64,000 nucleotides of DNA, taken from contig NZ_JBHUOZ010000003.1 in NCBI RefSeq assembly GCF_042686025.1, positions 1,984,001 through 2,048,000 of the forward strand, given 5' to 3'. This DNA comes from Terrimonas rubra. GTDB lineage: Bacteria; Bacteroidota; Bacteroidia; Chitinophagales; Chitinophagaceae. A program made the translations under genes and the position numbers. Every line of letters begins with the position of its first letter. The stretch's first letter is position 1. Shown here piece by piece: positions 9,317 through 17,096 of the stretch. A model generated the notes under the pieces. That model worked only from the letters and a program-made list of their open reading frames with translations, was not told the origin of the DNA and searched no databases.

Positions 9317-9367
9317 ACGATTTGCTCAAAGCCGCTATAACAAAGGATTTCGCGTTGTCAACAGGAT
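9317..9367 (+). promoter_or_regulatory. Possible acquisition leader at the cas2-side end of the array
   Basis: 51 bases between the last repeat and the terminator, beginning ACGATTTGCTCAAAG. GTTGTCAAC at 9354-9362 looks like the first five and last four bases of a repeat fused together. The uniform C39 variant in the 13 adjacent repeats suggests that new units are copied from this end. Inferred; no direct mark of integration is visible. Confidence 0.35.
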
Positions 9368-9396
9368 AAAAAAATGGGCTTTTTGCCCATTTTTTT
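9368..9396. terminator. Bidirectional terminator between the array and cas2
   Basis: AAAAAAATGGGC (9368-9379) and GCCCATTTTTTT (9385-9396) form a 12-bp stem with a T run on either strand. It can stop crRNA transcription from the left and cas transcription from the right. Confidence 0.85.
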
Positions 9397-9429
9397 ATTG
9401 CTATAAGTCAAAATTCCAATTTCCTATTG

Positions 9430-9777
9430 TCAGAATAGCTCGAGCTGCTGGGGAGCCAGCGGGGCGTCTATCAATTCTTTTCCCCTGAAAATCTCCATCA
9501 TTCCAAACTGTTTATCGGTAATATTCAAAATACCCACATGGCCTTTGGCCGGTAATATTTTTTTTACCCGCTGTATATGTACGTCGGCGTTTTCCCGGCT
9601 GCTGCAGTGCCGGATATAAAGACTGAACTGGAACATAGAAAAACCATCATCGAGTATCTGCTTGCGAAATTTCGCATAAATTTTTCGCTGAGCTTTTGTT
9701 TCCGTTGGCAGGTCGAACATAACAATTACCCACATAATACGATAGGCATTTAAACGTTCAAAATCCATATCAGGCAT
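9430..9777 (-). CDS. cas2: CRISPR-associated endonuclease Cas2 (type II-C)
   Basis: 115 aa. Cas2 forms a dimer that bridges two Cas1 dimers in the spacer-integration complex. The ferredoxin-like fold is visible: strand MWVIVMFDLPTETKAQRK with the conserved Asp of MFDLP, then FRKQILDDGFSMFQFSLYIRH and HVGILNITDKQFGMMEIFRG. The start at 9777 overlaps the end of cas1 by 8 bases, suggesting translational coupling; internal Met residues 4 and 15 are alternative starts. It is the last gene of the cas run, ending 34 bases from the two-way terminator. Confidence 0.96.
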   Translation of the reverse strand: MPDMDFERLNAYRIMWVIVMFDLPTETKAQRKIYAKFRKQILDDGFSMFQFSLYIRHCSSRENADVHIQRVKKILPAKGHVGILNITDKQFGMMEIFRGKELIDAPLAPQQLELF

Positions 9778-10678
9778 AGGTTGTTAACATAACAGGATAA
9801 AGCAACTTTCTCGAATTGCCTTCAAAGCATTTAGCCAGACTGGCTGTAGTACGTTGCACTGCATTCATTAACGGGCTTTTCTCGCCGTTGATCATTACAT
9901 CCATGGCCGGAATAGCCAGTAGTTGTTGCTTCATGGAAGGCGTCATCTCCAAAAATCTGCCGTTCATGCGTACAATGTCGCCCACAATCTTGTCCACATA
10001 CGGACGATAAGGTTCCATAATATCATCAGCCAGGCAGTAAGCATTGTACTGGTTACGGTGAAAAATACCCAGGGTGGGCAATAGTCCGCTACCAACCAAC
10101 GATCGCGCCATAACGGCCCTTAAAATAGCATAACCATAGTTGAGTAAGTTATTAGGGGGCTCCCCCTCCCTGAACCGTTTAAAATTCAGAAATTCGGGGA
10201 AAAGATTCTTCCAGTAATAGGCTGCGGCCTGTGCTTCACAGTTATCACTATCACCACTTTTAACTTTAGCAGCAAGATTAAACAAGGTCTTATTCGCAAT
10301 ACGTTTTTCCCCTAATAAATGAGCCTGGTTAGTGATCTTCGCTACAACGGTTTGCTGCCAGAGTTGTTTTTGTAACGGCACGGAAGCGGCCACCTGGTGC
10401 TGAAATCGCTGGCTCTGCAGTGTATGACCATCCAGGTTGAGCAATAGTCCGGTAGGGTGATGTGTATGATTACAGGTAACTACCGCTGTATTATTTTCGA
10501 GCAGCTTGGCCAAAACAGATTGTGTAATGGTAATCTGCTGATGGTCCAGCACGACCAAGCCAATATCTTCTATGGCAGCCGTTCTTTGTTCGCTGGTCTC
10601 AGGTAACTCTACCACCAGTTGCTCATTCTGGGTTTTCAGATAGGCCGGGTTTCCAAAGTAAAGTGTCCGTTTGATCAT
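9770..10678 (-). CDS. cas1: CRISPR-associated endonuclease Cas1 (type II)
   Basis: 302 aa, usual size for type II Cas1. It integrates new spacers into the array as part of the Cas1-Cas2 complex. The metal-binding triad is present: E148 (in NCEAQAAAYYWKNLF), H207 (in GIFHRNQYN) and E222 (in DDIMEPYRPYVD). The N-terminal beta domain and GYAILRAVMARSLVGSGLLP helix are typical. It is separated from cas9 by 370 bases on the same strand, unusually wide for a II-C operon. No csn2 or cas4 is present, which fits subtype II-C. Confidence 0.97.
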   Translation of the reverse strand: MIKRTLYFGNPAYLKTQNEQLVVELPETSEQRTAAIEDIGLVVLDHQQITITQSVLAKLLENNTAVVTCNHTHHPTGLLLNLDGHTLQSQRFQHQVAASVPLQKQLWQQTVVAKITNQAHLLGEKRIANKTLFNLAAKVKSGDSDNCEAQAAAYYWKNLFPEFLNFKRFREGEPPNNLLNYGYAILRAVMARSLVGSGLLPTLGIFHRNQYNAYCLADDIMEPYRPYVDKIVGDIVRMNGRFLEMTPSMKQQLLAIPAMDVMINGEKSPLMNAVQRTTASLAKCFEGNSRKLLYPVMLTTYA

Positions 10679-11048
10679 ATAGTTTCAATTAGATCATGCT
10701 ACAGTTTTACATATTCTAGAAATCGTTCTATTAAGGCAGGATTAGCATTAGAAAACACAGGCCAGGAACTCCCGGGCTAACGCATAATTTCTTTTACGAA
10801 CCCATGCTTAACAGGATATATATATACAAATTAAATTACACAGATAGTCGTCATCCACAGCCTTCTTTCGTTTAAAATGCTTTATAAGATGAAAAATAGT
10901 TGGGCAGCAGGCTAACGTATCAGTTATTACGTCAATACCCTAGCGATATTTGTTTAGGAAGAAACCATAATTGGTCTCTTCGTAAAACAGGTTATCATCG
11001 CCATTAGTATGGTTATGAATACGTTAGTATGTTTCGAATTAAGCATTG
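10679..11048. other. cas9-cas1 intergenic gap with repeated GGCTAACGYAT words
   Basis: 370 bases without a supportable gene. GGCTAACGYAT occurs at 10775-10785 and 10910-10920. The core CTAACGTAT (10912-10920) has a perfect inverted partner ATACGTTAG at 11019-11027. The gap may hold a separate promoter for cas1-cas2 or be the scar of an insertion; no clear TAnnTTTG box was found on the minus strand. Confidence 0.4.
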
Positions 11049-14000
11049 TTATGCTTTTGAAATATCACCTAAGCGATCCACTTTTAACCTAACACAGATT
11101 TCTTTTTCTTTAGTGAATTCAATTTTATTTAACTGTGAAAATTCAACTTTGTTAAGTATCACTGTAGAGACATTTGAAGGAATACAATACAACCTATTTC
11201 CTGTAAAACTCACTACCTTGTAAATATTATTCCTCTTTTCAGACGTGAGATTTTCGTAATCGACACCTGCAACATTATTTAATTCATCTTCCGATGGAAT
11301 ATAGATCAAATCGTTTGGGCATAGGTAAAAGTCCCCCCTGCCCTTTAACTCTACAGCAGACAATCCCTGCTTTTGCCTTTCGACTACTTCGTTAAAAGGT
11401 ACAGAAGCATAGTTTCTTTTCCCTTTTTGATCTTCATATACAGCAAAAAACAAGTTGGTTCCTTTGGCAGCTTCTACATATTTGTGTTTTTTATTACCTG
11501 TTTGCCCAATTTGGAATTTGGTTCCAAGCTCAAAAACCCTGACCTTAGCAATGGGTTGATGCGACTTACCATCATTGTACTTTTCAATATTTTTGTTCAT
11601 ATCCTCCAAACCTTCCGGTGAAAAAGTTATTTCGGGATTACTGCCTTTTGATATTAAGTAGTTTTTAAGAATTTTCTGAATACCGGTATCAGTGATACTT
11701 TCTATAGTTTTTAAATCAAAGCCCATATCTACACTTTTTCTTGTAGCAGTCAGAATTTTTCCTTTCGGCACCTTATACCAGGGCAAATCAACCTTTCCCG
11801 AAACAGTGTCTTTATGCATTGCCTTCCTTATTGCCCAATTAGTTCCTGTTTGCTTTACCATTTCTTTGGACTTAACACCATTATTTTCCACCCACTTTTC
11901 ATAATAATTTGTCGCCTTATTGATAACACGAAGGTTTTGTTTAAAACTTACTACAATTTTCTCCAGGCTGTTTTTCGCATCAATTGTAAAACTACTCCAT
12001 GGTTTTCGAAACAGTTTTGGTACATCCCGTTCAATTCTCTCGCCCGTATGCGGGTGATTATACGCTTCCCTTTCGAACTGCATTAATTTCCGCTTCAGAT
12101 CATGACGTTTCGTATCCGATTTGGCAGTTTGATTATTGAGTAAATTCACATGATCTCGGGTTGTACAGGCAATTATCAGCGCATCCAAAGCGTGATGTCG
12201 ATGGTCTATTCTCTTTTTTGAAAATCCCTTTGAAAATTCAATCGGCACAGTAGGTAAAAACTTTTGGTAGTTTTCGTTCCACGCAGTAAAATGTGTAGCA
12301 TTAGTCAGTTGATTTAAACGTTCAAATCTTGGCAAGATCAAATCATTCCATACATCATTCAAACCCCAGTCTTGCTTTAAGCGGGTAGTTATTTTTCCGT
12401 TACCGGGAACTATATTTTTAGAGTTTACACCTTCGTCAGATCCGTCTTCCACACGAACAATATTTGATAATACACCCGAAATATACTTACTAATGTAACG
12501 GGTGTCATTCATTTGCCTTTCAATCATCTTTTCAGGAATTTCTTCCAGCATCAGTTTAGTACGTTTGCCACGGTTTTTAGCGTAATGCCGTTTTACAAAA
12601 TCTTCGTAAGCTCCTTGTTTGAATACTTCAACCGTTTTACCCATTCCACACTCCACAATAGTGCCACCAAATTTTTTAATAAAACCGAGACCAATGTAAT
12701 TGTCTTTGAGTTTATTAACTGCCGTTTCACAAATAACTTTATTGCTAAGACTGTCATCAAAATAACGGCTCTGCGGAATGATATGCTCAATCTCGTATTC
12801 GGGTGTAAAAAGCCTATTCAGCGGAATAATTTCCCCCGTATAGGGTGAGCGATATTTTTGCTCCAGCCAAAGTTTATAACGCCTCAGATCAGATGGCGAA
12901 GGCTGGGCCGTTTTGCTGATTTTTAAAATATCATCGTCCATCTCTATATCAGAATTCAATACTCCATCTTCATACACTTTTAAGATCTCTTGTTGCATTG
13001 GTGAGAAAGGTCTTACATTTTCTACGGCCGCATCGCTCATCATTTCAGCCAGCAAAGCTTTTATACGTAGATTGGTCTTTTCATTTTCTGAAACCATATT
13101 GGTGATTTTCTTACGCTCTTCAGATGTATTTTTCATTTCTCTGCCCAACTCGATATGGATTTCGTCAAAGAAATCTTTGGCTCCTTTACCATATTTTATC
13201 CAAATGTCTTTCACCACCCGAAGCGTTTCCGTAATCACTTGTTCTACTATTGGATTGCGAAGTGAATGCTGCCTAAAATCCTTCAAAAATTCTTCTAAAT
13301 CATCCGCGGAATTCCATTTGCCCAACGCGGCAGCTTCTGAATGCCTGCCATAAACAATATATTGAGCCAACCATAACTGCAAACCCTGAAAATCCGTTTT
13401 TGCAGACAGGTATATCGCCTTTTCTCTCACCTTGTCCTTAATATTTTCATCATATTCGCCGGTGATAATCTTCTCTATGCGGTCTTTCGATTTTTCATCA
13501 ATATTATCATAATTCCAGTATCTACCTATTCTCATCAAAGGCAATAATTTCTTTATGGCTTTTTCCGAAAATGAGCCATACTCACTTTTGAATGGCGGAA
13601 ATTTTATAAATGCATCAAAAAAAGATGTTTCATCTAAATTACTTTTTAAAGCAAAAGACTTTAAAGCCTTTTCGTATTCAATCTTGTCATTTACAGAGTA
13701 GATAAGATGCCAAAGCTGTTGTTCAATCTCTCTAGTAAAAAAATCGTCTTTAATATCTCTAACTTTTTCTACCCTTGACGAAATCATTGTCCTGGTTTCG
13801 TTGCAGGGATATTTTTTATCCTCCACATAATTCCAGCGGTATTTTTCCACTTCCGCAGTCAGCAGTTTTCCTTTATACCCTTTTTGCTCCAATAAAAATT
13901 TCAGCAAAGGCTTCTGCTCTATCTCCTTCCGGTTGTTTAAAAATTCAAACATATGCTCAATGTCTTCAGCTGAACAGAGAAGTTCGCCAGTTACGTTGGT

Positions 14001-15377
14001 ATCATCTTCCTTTTTGTAAATGTTTAAATTATACAACCATTGCCATATTCTAAATTCCTGGTAATATGGGTTAGACTTGGGGATAGCTTTCAAATACTGC
14101 AGATGCTCTACCCCCTTTTCATCTTTGTATCTCCTACACTCTAAAGAACAGTTAGATATGGATGACTTCTGACTACGCAAAGGCCGTTGATAAAAAATAA
14201 TATCATTCATAAAAAAATGAACGAAGTCTTTTTTACTGAGGGCTAATTGATGTGCTTCGTTATTTCGATACAATTCACGCACACAATCCTCGTATAAATC
14301 TTCGTTTTGTAATTCAAAATGAAATTGTTTCTGCTTTTCTAAAATTTGCGTCAGTTCCTGTTTATAAAATTTACGTTCGATGGTTCGAATCAGCTTGCCT
14401 TTAATTTTTTGTTTAGGATTTTGTAGTAATGTATCATAGATATATGCACCTACTGTTTTATCGGAACTATCAATTTCCTGCTCAGTTTTCTTTTTTACCA
14501 AAGTCCAGTCTGTCTCAGCCGGTGCGCGGAAACTGCGCTTCTCATTTCCTTCCTTATCTGTCTTGACAGTACCATCATCATTCAAATCCGTTGTTACAAT
14601 AAAATCCCTTGTTTTGTCCTTCCAATCAAATAAAGGTGTTTTGCTAGACCGTCTGTAAATCCATCCATTTTCTAAAACCAGAGAGTACCAGATATCAGGT
14701 TTCCCTTTTTGAGGTTCGTCAGCCAGTACATCCATAACTCTAAGTGAGTAAAACTCTACCCGTTTATTGAGATGTTCTTCCTCCTCTTCCCCACGTAATT
14801 GATAATAACCACGCTTCTGATTAAAATTCAAAAGTATCCAGGCCAGTTCTTCCTTTTCAATTCTTTCTCTTAGTGCTTTTTTACGTAGATAGTAAATTGT
14901 CCAGTCATAGGGAACTAACCTGTCCTCCCCTTTGTTATTTTTCAAAATTTGCGGTTGGTGTTTCCTAAAATCCTCTAACATTTCATTGAAAGAATTTTTA
15001 AAAACAAATCCATCATTATTGTAGGCCAGCTTAGGTTCGGTTTCTTCTAAAAATTTGCCCAAGCGTTTCTCAAAATCTATTTGGCCCGCATAATGTTTGG
15101 GAAGGAAGTTGATTACATTTAACACCCTGTGTAGCCTTTCCCGGCGCAATAAAAACCGTTCCCGCAATCTTCTTACGCTTCTATAACCAGTTCGCTCCGC
15201 AGTTTGCGAAACAGAGTTACCTTTTCCGAACTCCCCTAAAATATCCTGGGACATAGGAATAACGCGTACCCCCATTCCCAAAACAGCTCCTTCTTTACAA
15301 TCAAAATCCTGTTGAACCAATGCCCACCCAATAGAGTTTGTACCTAAATCAAGTCCTAAAATTTTTTTATCCTTCAT
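11049..15377 (-). CDS. cas9: CRISPR-associated RNA-guided endonuclease Cas9 (type II-C)
   Basis: 1442 aa, at the long end for II-C enzymes. Cas9 cuts double-stranded DNA guided by a crRNA:tracrRNA pair. Domains in order: RuvC-I with D10 in LGLDLGTNSIGWAL; Arg-rich bridge helix about 62-92 (YRSVRRLRERFLLRRERLHR); recognition lobe to about 720; RuvC-II with E743 in IHIELGREM; HNH about 850-900 with H865 in EIEHIIPQSR, N879 and N888; RuvC-III with H1062 and D1065 in RIDHRHHALDALI; a C-terminal region of about 370 aa holding the wedge and PAM-interacting parts. All residues needed for both cuts are present, so the nuclease should be active. It is transcribed away from the tracrRNA. PAM preference cannot be read from sequence alone. 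Confidence 0.98.
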   Translation of the reverse strand: MKDKKILGLDLGTNSIGWALVQQDFDCKEGAVLGMGVRVIPMSQDILGEFGKGNSVSQTAERTGYRSVRRLRERFLLRRERLHRVLNVINFLPKHYAGQIDFEKRLGKFLEETEPKLAYNNDGFVFKNSFNEMLEDFRKHQPQILKNNKGEDRLVPYDWTIYYLRKKALRERIEKEELAWILLNFNQKRGYYQLRGEEEEEHLNKRVEFYSLRVMDVLADEPQKGKPDIWYSLVLENGWIYRRSSKTPLFDWKDKTRDFIVTTDLNDDGTVKTDKEGNEKRSFRAPAETDWTLVKKKTEQEIDSSDKTVGAYIYDTLLQNPKQKIKGKLIRTIERKFYKQELTQILEKQKQFHFELQNEDLYEDCVRELYRNNEAHQLALSKKDFVHFFMNDIIFYQRPLRSQKSSISNCSLECRRYKDEKGVEHLQYLKAIPKSNPYYQEFRIWQWLYNLNIYKKEDDTNVTGELLCSAEDIEHMFEFLNNRKEIEQKPLLKFLLEQKGYKGKLLTAEVEKYRWNYVEDKKYPCNETRTMISSRVEKVRDIKDDFFTREIEQQLWHLIYSVNDKIEYEKALKSFALKSNLDETSFFDAFIKFPPFKSEYGSFSEKAIKKLLPLMRIGRYWNYDNIDEKSKDRIEKIITGEYDENIKDKVREKAIYLSAKTDFQGLQLWLAQYIVYGRHSEAAALGKWNSADDLEEFLKDFRQHSLRNPIVEQVITETLRVVKDIWIKYGKGAKDFFDEIHIELGREMKNTSEERKKITNMVSENEKTNLRIKALLAEMMSDAAVENVRPFSPMQQEILKVYEDGVLNSDIEMDDDILKISKTAQPSPSDLRRYKLWLEQKYRSPYTGEIIPLNRLFTPEYEIEHIIPQSRYFDDSLSNKVICETAVNKLKDNYIGLGFIKKFGGTIVECGMGKTVEVFKQGAYEDFVKRHYAKNRGKRTKLMLEEIPEKMIERQMNDTRYISKYISGVLSNIVRVEDGSDEGVNSKNIVPGNGKITTRLKQDWGLNDVWNDLILPRFERLNQLTNATHFTAWNENYQKFLPTVPIEFSKGFSKKRIDHRHHALDALIIACTTRDHVNLLNNQTAKSDTKRHDLKRKLMQFEREAYNHPHTGERIERDVPKLFRKPWSSFTIDAKNSLEKIVVSFKQNLRVINKATNYYEKWVENNGVKSKEMVKQTGTNWAIRKAMHKDTVSGKVDLPWYKVPKGKILTATRKSVDMGFDLKTIESITDTGIQKILKNYLISKGSNPEITFSPEGLEDMNKNIEKYNDGKSHQPIAKVRVFELGTKFQIGQTGNKKHKYVEAAKGTNLFFAVYEDQKGKRNYASVPFNEVVERQKQGLSAVELKGRGDFYLCPNDLIYIPSEDELNNVAGVDYENLTSEKRNNIYKVVSFTGNRLYCIPSNVSTVILNKVEFSQLNKIEFTKEKEICVRLKVDRLGDISKA

Positions 15378-15519
15378 AAAAAGTATAATTCAATTGACGA
15401 AAAAAGATTGATGGGCTCCAATCCATCACATTACATGGCCAAAACATGTGTGCCAGAAATGTTGTTTCAATAAAACCTAAATGTTCATATACACTAAAAA
15501 ATAGTTTATGTAAACCAAT

Positions 15520-15541
15520 AGGACTGTCTTAAGACAGTCCT
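15520..15541. promoter_or_regulatory. 22-bp perfect palindrome between cas9 and tracrRNA
   Basis: AGGACTGTCT and AGACAGTCCT are exact reverse complements separated only by TA, followed on the + strand by TTTAAATTTTTAT. It lies 143 bases upstream of the cas9 start and 118 upstream of the tracrRNA. It could be a dimeric-repressor operator controlling cas9 or a terminator stem; the lack of a real loop favours an operator. Confidence 0.45.
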
Positions 15542-15646
15542 TTAAATTTTTATGTGAGAAATAAACTTCTTTACACTTGTTTAAAGGTATAAAAATCAAA
15601 CTGAGCAATACTACGGTTTTCCGTATTCTTAATCTATAAAACTGCT

Positions 15647-15654
15647 TATATTTG
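15647..15654 (+). promoter_or_regulatory. -7 box of the tracrRNA promoter
   Basis: TATATTTG matches TAnnTTTG exactly and ends five bases before the start of the anti-repeat, placing the transcription start at about 15660. No clean TTTG -33 box is seen at the expected distance. Confidence 0.65.
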
Positions 15655-15658
15655 CTTC

Positions 15659-15733
15659 TGAAAGCAATTCACAATAAGGATTATTCCGTTGTGAAAACAT
15701 TTAGCGCCTCGCCTATCTGCGGGGCATTTTTTT
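15659..15733 (+). ncRNA. tracrRNA of the type II-C system
   Basis: Bases 15659-15674 (TGAAAGCAATTCACAA) are the exact reverse complement of repeat positions 2-17. Next come TAAGG, a small GGA-TTAT-TCC hairpin (15678-15687), GTTGTGAAAACATTTAGC, and a terminator with stem GCCTCGC (15706-15712) / GCGGGGC (15719-15725) and seven T. The CAATAAGG segment right after the anti-repeat is also found in Neisseria tracrRNA. It is read divergently from cas9, at the end of the locus opposite to the array. TTCACAA (15668-15674) can also pair with TTGTGAA (15689-15695) in the same RNA, an alternative fold that would hide part of the anti-repeat. Confidence 0.9.
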
Positions 15734-16166
15734 GCAAAGATTGATAAAAATGAAGTTATTATTTTTTTCCATAAAACTGTTAGTATAAACTAACAATACT
15801 TTCTTTCTTAAGTTGCGTTTCAAAGTCATGAAATTCAATACCTTCCAATTGTAGTTTCCATAAATTATTTCTCAGTTCAGATTTTCTTGGTCGGGGGTGA
15901 AAAAGAAGGAAAGTTAGTATTAAATAAGTATTCCGACCCGTATAGAATACGATCAGTTATGATTCCGATCTCACAGCAATTCAATGCAGGCTAAAAAAGA
16001 TCACCAAGAACATTAAACTAAGTACGACGGGGGTACCTTTATGCCGTCATTGTTAACCTGGGTAAAGTCAGATAATTTTCGACCGACAAGCGTTCATCAA
16101 TAGACTAAAAATCGACTAAATTTAAAAATAATTGATTTTCAAAAGTATAAGACCGTAATAGTTATC
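15734..16166. other. Right flank of the CRISPR island, no gene seen
   Basis: About 430 AT-rich bases after the tracrRNA terminator with no supportable reading frame. TAGACTAAAAA / TCGACTAAATT at 16101-16122 are spaced 11 bases apart like the AAAAGTAGACC pair near the left edge and may be integrase arm sites. Inference only. Confidence 0.4.
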
Positions 16167-16265
16167 CCGGTACGCAAAAGCTTCTCAGATTTGAGAAGCT
16201 TTTTTTGTTTTATCCCCTATTACATTTATATCATTCAAAATTCAGCTGAACAATCATTTTTCTCT
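16167..16265 (+). pseudogene. Decayed copy of tRNA tail, terminator and GIY-YIG gene start
   Basis: CCGGTACGCAAAAGCTTCTC (from 16167) matches the tRNA-Asp end and following terminator at 2401 with few changes. The hairpin and T run (16176-16207) are conserved. The GIY-YIG start then follows in frame but with ATG changed to ATC at 16212: IPYYIYIIQNSAEQS, against MPYYVYIIQSSVDGS at 2442. After about 15 codons the similarity ends, near the SDR stop codon. It marks the right edge of the island and shows that the tRNA tail and GIY-YIG gene were once duplicated together. Confidence 0.75.
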
Positions 16266-16275
16266 ACCAAAAATT

Positions 16276-17013
16276 TTACAAAGTCATTCCACCATCCATC
16301 AGAAAGTCGGCTCCTGTAATATAAGAAGCATTTTCACCGCTTAAATAGACCACCATTTTTGCAATATCTTCAGGCACGGCGATTTTTTTCAAAGGAATAA
16401 TATCCGCCAGATTATCCCAAATAGCCTTAGCGTTTTCCTCTCCATAAGCATTATTTAAGACATTGGTCCTGGTTGGTCCGGGACTAATAGTATTCACCCT
16501 GATTTTCCGGGGGGCCAATTCTGCCGCCGCCGTCCTGGCAATAGAGTTAATAGCTGCTTTACTAGCCTGGTAAACTGAGTTTTGCGGACTGCGCATCGTC
16601 GCCGTATTGGACGATAAAAATACGACCGAAGCACCATCATTTAAACCGGGGATGAATTTGCTTAAAGTGAAATAAGCACCTTTAAAATTGATATCCATGA
16701 CCCTGTCAAAATTTTCTTCTTCAGCATTCTCTATGAGAGATGCTCCACCTGTTATACCCGCATTGATAAAAAGAATATCAACTTTTCCAAACTGTTCTAA
16801 TATCGTTTTGCTCAATGTTTCAATTTCGGCTACATTCGATTGATCAGCTACAAACGGAATAGCACCAATTTCAGCTGCCGCTTTTTCAACAGCCTCTTTT
16901 CTCCTCCCTGTAATGATTACTGTCGCATCCTGTGCAATTAATTCTTTAGCTGCAGCCAGTCCAATACCACTGTTCCCACCGGTTACCACAGCGATCTTAT
17001 TTTTTAAATACAT
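16276..17013 (-). CDS. Short-chain dehydrogenase/reductase (SDR)
   Basis: 245 aa classical SDR. The NAD(P)-binding motif TGGNSGIG is at residues 11-18, NAG at 84-86, and the catalytic set is S135, Y148, K152 (YQASK). It should reduce or oxidise a small carbonyl/alcohol substrate with NAD(P)H in the cytoplasm; the substrate cannot be told. The C-terminal GADFLMDGGMTL is typical. It is divergent from the HxlR gene at 17097, with a long inverted repeat between them, so it is probably controlled by that regulator. Confidence 0.9.
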   Translation of the reverse strand: MYLKNKIAVVTGGNSGIGLAAAKELIAQDATVIITGRRKEAVEKAAAEIGAIPFVADQSNVAEIETLSKTILEQFGKVDILFINAGITGGASLIENAEEENFDRVMDINFKGAYFTLSKFIPGLNDGASVVFLSSNTATMRSPQNSVYQASKAAINSIARTAAAELAPRKIRVNTISPGPTRTNVLNNAYGEENAKAIWDNLADIIPLKKIAVPEDIAKMVVYLSGENASYITGADFLMDGGMTL

Positions 17014-17043
17014 TTTATTAAATTTCTGACAAAGCTATGCCCG

Positions 17044-17084
17044 TTTGGTATACTTTTGTAACCAGTATCACAGAGTATACCAAA
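17044..17084. promoter_or_regulatory. Operator-like inverted repeat between the SDR and HxlR genes
   Basis: TTTGGTATACT (17044-17054) and AGTATACCAAA (17074-17084) are perfect 11-base inverted arms with 19 bases between their inner ends. The site lies in the divergent promoter region, as expected for a redox- or aldehyde-sensing HxlR dimer that controls both genes. Confidence 0.65.
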
Positions 17085-17096
17085 ATATTAAGCAGG

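Noticed and set aside
9273..9488. Open reading frame over the last repeat and the cas2 end
   Set aside because: It is made of repeat sequence, terminator and antisense cas2; no protein features.
12513..12848. Plus-strand open frames inside cas9 (several)
   Set aside because: Antisense shadows of a continuous, conserved Cas9 frame.
15520..15541. Palindrome as terminator of the tracrRNA
   Set aside because: It lies upstream of the tracrRNA, which has its own terminator at 15706-15733.
17037..17096. Earlier start of the first HxlR gene
   Set aside because: It would translate the operator, and the family begins at the 17097 ATG, which has a purine-rich stretch before it.
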